From Cruorifilaria tuberocauda (taxonomy: Eukaryota; Nematoda; Chromadorea; Rhabditida; Onchocercidae), in NCBI GenBank assembly GCA_013365365.1, contig JABVXU010000347.1, positions 1 to 59,137 of the forward strand: 59,137 nucleotides of DNA. Reading direction: 5' to 3'. A model generated the notes under the pieces. It saw only the letters and a program-made list of their open reading frames with translations. It did not search any database and was not told the origin of the DNA. Below are positions 54,384-59,137 of the stretch, one piece after another (within the stretch, counting starts at the first letter, position 1; the number at the start of each line of letters is the position of its first letter). Made by a program: the position numbers and the translations under genes.

Positions 54384-54425
54384 ACACACACACTCACATA
54401 ACGCACACACGCATACGTACACACT
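54384..54425. repeat. CA-rich simple repeat
   Basis: Interrupted CA/CG/TA dinucleotide run just upstream of adm-4; a similar interrupted CA run follows at 54479-54529. Confidence 0.75.
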
Positions 54426-54478
54426 TTTAACTCTATTTGTTGCAACATCTTTGACTTTTAACTCAACTACGGTTCAAC

Positions 54479-54529
54479 AGACAAACAAACACACACAAAC
54501 ACACATACAGACACACGGACACAGACATA
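54479..54529. repeat. CA-rich simple repeat
   Basis: Interrupted ACAC/CAAA run, second of two CA-rich tracts in the divergent promoter region. Confidence 0.75.
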
Positions 54530-54643
54530 AGTAGACTGTCCGTAGCGTACGGATGAAATTTCAAGAATTCCATCCAATTTCGTAATCAGACAGTTAAGAA
54601 GTATGGTTTGCAAATGACTAATACCCTACATTACAAAGGAAAG

Positions 54644-54653
54644 ATGACGTCAT
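54644..54653. promoter_or_regulatory. CRE/ATF-like palindrome ATGACGTCAT
   Basis: A perfect 10-bp palindrome containing the full bZIP site TGACGTCA, in the divergent spacer about 620 bp from the adm-4 start and 970 bp from the V-ATPase H start. A full CRE is rare by chance in such AT-rich DNA. Binding is inferred from the motif only. Confidence 0.45.
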
Positions 54654-55567
54654 AAACGAATCATCAGTGAGGAATAAGGTTTCTAATAGGCCTTCTTCAC
54701 CGGTAGAGGAGAACGGTACAGAAGGAATGCAACAGAATCAAGGACTTTACGATAATATCAATGATAGAGTGAAGGAAGGAGGAAATGGGAAATGCAGAGG
54801 AACAGAAGGAAAAGACCATGTTAATCTATGAAAGACGCGTTTGCTAAAAACATCTAATCAATCGGGATATCGTGATTGATTGGAACAATGTTATTTATAA
54901 TCGTAGGAAATTGAACTACTAATATTTCATAGCAGTAATATTTCTTTTGAATTACTTATACGGTGGTTATATGAAGACGTACGAAAAATACCGACAAAAT
55001 AAGTGAAATGTTCATTAATCATTCTTATTGTTTACTTGAGATCCATTAATTTTCATAGTTTTAAGTCCTAAACGAACATTTATAAATATGATTTAAACTC
55101 CTGATATATCTCCAAATTTAAACTCTCAATATATTGGATATCCTGGAGTAACTTCTTGTTTTTTAATCATTTTCCGATTAAATTCACGCTTACGTCAAAA
55201 TATTCAAAAGCGAATGGTCTTACGTGGAATGCCTGCGCTTGGTTATCAGTTTCTTACTCTTTAGTTTCTCTCCACTTGTGGGAAATGCTTCATGCGCTAT
55301 TCCGGGATTTTCTCATATATCTGTTTCAGTAAACTTCATGAACTCATTCATTCTATTAATTTTCCGTTTGCTTTTTTATTTCGATCTTCTTCAGCTATTC
55401 TTTTTTTCCTATCCCTTTCGTTCAGTACTTCCTCGATTTTTTTGAATCTCTAATTAGACTTATTGTGATTCCATCTATTATACTTATTTTATCGTGATGG
55501 TATAAAAAATAAACATGTTTGACTGAGAGAAATTGAATTCGCAATTGTTGATTTTGATGCTTTTTTA

Positions 55568-55575
55568 ACTTTCAG
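55568..55575 (+). promoter_or_regulatory. Probable spliced-leader acceptor of V-ATPase H
   Basis: AACTTTCAG ends at 55575, 43 bases before the start codon at 55619. A strong nematode acceptor with no upstream coding exon in sight; could also end an untranslated 5' exon. Confidence 0.5.
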
Positions 55576-55618
55576 CAATTATTTCGTGCATTGCTGATTT
55601 CCGTTCTTCATTCCGAAA

Positions 55619-58600
55619 ATGACCGATGCAACAATATCAGCGGATGTTCCACAAATTCCCCAAGTTGATATGATTAGTGCAACGAGTAAATTACAGCTGG
55701 AAGCAGCCGATGTTCGAAATAATAGACCAAATTGGAATTCTTATTTAAGGTTAGTTTTCAGTATTTGTATTTGAGTATATATTGTTATAATACAATAGTA
55801 CTTTAATTGTGTCTATATATTTTCGCATTTTAATTATAACTGTTATTTTATTTAAATTACACTATGTCTTATCATATTTAACATGAAGCGTTTATTATAG
55901 CTACGGATTTGAAGGCGAACATGTTATTACGGTTATAAAATAAACTATATTTCTTTTTTGTAGATTTGGAGCAGAATTTTTCTGCTGCTTTAGTTATAGA
56001 ATAAGGATGAGTTATTATGAGAAAATTTTTATGGCATTCTGAAAAATAAGAAATAACTCATAATAGTAACTTAGGAAAAAATAAGACTTTACTCAAAGTC
56101 TGAATTTTTTCATAAGATGATAGTGAAGTGTTTTCTCATTTTGAGTTTTAACTATTGACCATATTCCTTCATATCTATTGTAATTGAAAGTTTTCGCTTT
56201 CTTAGGTAAAAAATGAGGCATTGGGCGCTGAAGGAACGAAAAGCATGTTTTAAATCAAGTTATTAATTGTCCTAAACTTAATGAATAGGTACTACAGGAG
56301 TCAAATGATTGCCCAGGAAGATTATGATTTCATAATGGCATATGAAGCATCAAAAACTAAGCAGGATCGTGACGCCCTTCTCGAGGGTAACAAGATGCAA
56401 TGTGCACGAACGATGATCAATTTTATTACAACTGTAGCGAAAGATCAAAATGTCCGTTATGTGCTAACATTATTGGATGATATGATTATGGTTAGTGTTC
56501 CAATGCTCCATTTATGTGCTCCATATTCTATCACATTATCAATATTTTTGCCTGTTCATTTCTTTTTAAAAATACAGTAAGAGAGAATCCAGTCTTAGCT
56601 ATCAAGTAATTTAGTAAATTTAGCAGTGAAAGTTTTACACAATATCGCGTTGACAGTAGCAGAAGAGGTTTAAAATGCTAACCATCAAGTCTTTATTGAT
56701 CAATTGAAATAATTTATGTTTCTACAAAAATGATCAGGAGCGATGATCAAAGCTTTAAGTTAATTATAAGAAAAATGTCTCTGTCTGCGAAAGGAAATAA
56801 AATATTCAAAAATCCTTAATATAAAATTCTTTAAACTTCTCTCATTTTCACATATGATGCTTTTGTTTAATGGCCGATGACTTATTTTAGGAAGACAAGT
56901 CACGTGTAGAAATATTTCACAGCTTTGCCCGAAAAAATAAACGTACTCTTTGGTCGTGGTTTCTGGGTATCTTACAGCGTCAAGATCCATTCATTGTAAA
57001 TCAGGTTTGCATTTTGAATTAAACTTTGACGAGAAGGTTTTGAAATAATTTGGTTAAATATATACTTGTATGCTTGTTATGAAATGTTGTCTCCCATTGA
57101 TTGCTCTGTCTGTAACTACGATTTGCATTATAAACTTCTGTGTTTTAAAATATAAAATGATGCTTGACAGTGCATCGCTCAATAAGTATTTACCTCTATT
57201 TATTTTTTATTTGCTAGTATTTAGTTATTTTCTGCAAACAGTCAGTCAAGAAGTCTATGATTCATTTTCTTTTAAGTAATAAATTTTATAGTGCTACAAT
57301 TTTTAAAAGACATTTTATAGATGTTATCTGTTTTGGCAAAATTTGCATGTTTTGGCACAACACTTATGGAAGGTTCTGATTTGAACTTCTATATCTCATT
57401 TCTCAAGGATCAACTGAAATCTACTGGAAATGAGTATATCAATACAACGGCACGTTGTTTGCAGATGTTGCTTCGGATTGATGAGTATCGTCATGCATTT
57501 TTAGCTATGGATGGTATCATGAGGTTTTAAATGAATTATTTTTTATTTACATCACTTTTGTTAAGTAAATACAGTTATTTTTTCCACTAAATGTAATATA
57601 TGATGCTTCGAACATCGAATAATTAGGCAAATCTTTTAGGTTAATTTTACTCATAATATTTCATAAATCCGGGAAATGAACCAGCATATTTTATGTTTGA
57701 ACAAACGGACAAGTAGAAGAACATTTTAATTAGAATTTTACATCTTTTGAATTTTTGTAGGTTATAAGGACTTATTCTTTGGTTTCTGGGCTACAGCAAT
57801 CCTAGAACAATTCTTCGGTTTATTGATGGTCGAAGTTGCGAATTAGTAGTTTGGATAGGAGAGTTGATAGTGAGTATAGTAAGCGGAAGTTTTTCTCGAA
57901 TGAATAAATTCGTAATAGAGAATCGAATTATTTAGTGATTTGAAACACCAAGGATTAAAATATTTTTCTGAAGTTATAATAAACATAAATGATAATTTTT
58001 CGATAAAAAACTGTTTATAAGATATTAAATTAAAGGAAATATTTTACTGAATTTATAACAAACAAAGAATTATTAGACAGAAAAGGAGTATTAAGACAAA
58101 AATTGGTTCTTATGGCATTATCTAATGAATTTTAAAACGATAAATGGTGATTATATATAAGTCGTAAATTGGAAAAACGAGTCGAAGTTTTTTTCAACAT
58201 GGCCGTTAATATACAGATGACAGTTTTACAGTAGTCAATTTCTGAGATATAATTTATGCTAAATAATGGATTTAATATATTGTATTTTAATAAATTCGGT
58301 TTTTCCAACATTTTATGTATTGATTTGGTAAATGATTTTGAAATATCTTGTACTTTCAGTATTTTATCAGTGTTGGGCGGTAAAACCAATTTCCAACTCC
58401 AATATCAACTCATATTCTCCCTGTGGTGTCTTACATTCAATCCAGACATAGCCCGGAAATTCCCTCACAGCGGAGCTATTCAAATCCTTGGTGATATTCT
58501 TTCGGAATCAACAAAAGAAAAAGTGAAACTTATGTTCTGATATCTTTTCAGTTTATAAAATTGGTAAATACATTTTATTGGTTTAGCGTACAATTTACAT

Positions 58601-58911
58601 TGCTTATCAGTGTTTCTTATCATTATTTCTTATCTGTAAATAAATAATAACATAATGTTTTAAAATTGTTTGCTTAGGTAATTCGCATAATCTTGGGAAC
58701 ATTCCGAAACATTCTCGAGAAAATCGATGATCGTGATCTCGAGCGAGAAGCAGCTTTGCAGATGGTGCAATGCAAGACTTTGAAAGCACTTGAACTAATG
58801 GACTCTAAAAAATTTGATGACGATGAACTGAACGATGATGTTGAATTCCTCAGTGAAAAGTTGCATTCCTCGGTCCAAGATTTTTCTTCGTTTGACGAGT
58901 ATGTATCAGAG
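55619..58911 (+). CDS. vha-15: V-ATPase subunit H, 3' part beyond window
   Basis: Exons 55619-55749, 56289-56490, 56891-57004, 57321-57523, 58360-58522 and 58678-58911 join in frame to give 349 residues; the last donor (GAG then GTATGC) shows the gene continues. About 130 residues should lie past the window end, judged from the usual length of about 480. Subunit H is an Armadillo/HEAT-like protein of the cytosolic V1 sector that links V1 to Vo and is needed for ATP hydrolysis coupled to proton pumping at lysosomal and plasma membranes. Diagnostic stretches are [73 protein letters not shown] and [15 protein letters not shown], all close to the animal subunit H pattern. The large intron between exons 4 and 5 (57524-58359) shows nothing coding. 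The symbol follows C. elegans. Confidence 0.97.
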
Positions 58912-59137
58912 GTATGCTTCAAATAATAGATAAATTGATGTGCATTGTTGTTTTTGGTAGGCACTGCTGATGAATGTTGTTATTTTTGTAAATTTTGTCA
59001 GCAAGTTCATTAGTTTTATTAAATTATAAACGAATTTTTAGGTGGTTTGAATTTTAAAATCTGTTATCGTGATTATAAAATTTTGTTAGCCTCCATTATT
59101 TGTCAGATTGGAAAGTAACATTATTTTTGATTTTTTT

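Larger units (their letters stand above)
54052..55573. other. Divergent promoter region, adm-4 / V-ATPase H
   Basis: About 1.5 kb between two genes transcribed away from each other. It contains CA-rich tracts at 54384-54425 and 54479-54529, a less AT-rich block at about 54,590-54,850 and the CRE-like palindrome at 54644-54653. No ORF here is supported. Confidence 0.6.

Noticed and set aside
1..59137. tRNA, rRNA, CRISPR array, transposase or viral insertion
   Set aside because: No cloverleaf, rRNA-like block, regular spacer array or polymerase/transposase motif was seen on reading both strands; a covariance-model and repeat search would be needed to exclude degraded copies.

Overview
This window looks like nuclear DNA of a nematode, most likely a filarial (clade III) roundworm. 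The case rests on AT-rich sequence, long genes split into many small exons, TTTTCAG/TTTTAG-type splice acceptors, spliced-leader-like acceptors a few bases before several start codons, and proteins that fit animal or nematode families (ADAM17/ADM-4, glutaminase, Nup62, V-ATPase subunit H). I assigned the species group by inference and did not search any database. Nothing bacterial is present: no operon, rRNA, tRNA, CRISPR array or recognisable transposon ORF.

Six genes can be rebuilt exon by exon. Every junction was checked for GT..AG borders and reading-frame continuity. (1) 1970-15076, minus: a 22-exon gene for a secreted protein of about 1428 residues, with a signal peptide, five PAN/apple-like cysteine modules and long Thr/Ser/Ala-rich linkers. 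(2) 20150-23253, plus: five exons, 379 residues, two related modules resembling DM9/DUF3421 repeats joined by a polyproline linker. (3) 27224-34531, minus: nucleoporin Nup62 (npp-11 type), 14 exons, 744 residues. (4) 39875-46177, plus: kidney-type glutaminase with C-terminal ankyrin repeats, 11 exons, 582 residues. (5) 47660-54023, minus: ADAM17/TACE-type metalloprotease (adm-4 type), 17 exons, 744 residues. (6) 55619 to beyond 58911, plus: V-ATPase subunit H (vha-15 type), six exons seen, cut by the window end.

Between genes there are AT-rich spacers: 1-1969, 15077-20143, 23300-27223, 34537-39870, 46178-47659 and 54052-55573. They hold low-complexity tracts (a TTA/ATT array near 37.1-37.4 kb, CA-rich tracts near 54.4-54.5 kb), a diverged 42-bp direct repeat near 26.1/26.4 kb and one CRE-like palindrome in the divergent adm-4/V-ATPase H promoter region. 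I see no convincing extra gene in them.

The genes are unrelated housekeeping or signalling functions (nuclear pore, glutamine metabolism, ectodomain shedding, organelle acidification) and two extracellular or immune-like proteins; they do not form a pathway. The least familiar items are the five-module PAN protein, which simple ORF reading would break into two or more genes, the two-module DM9-like protein, and the run of symmetric phase-1 exons encoding the Nup62 FG domain.
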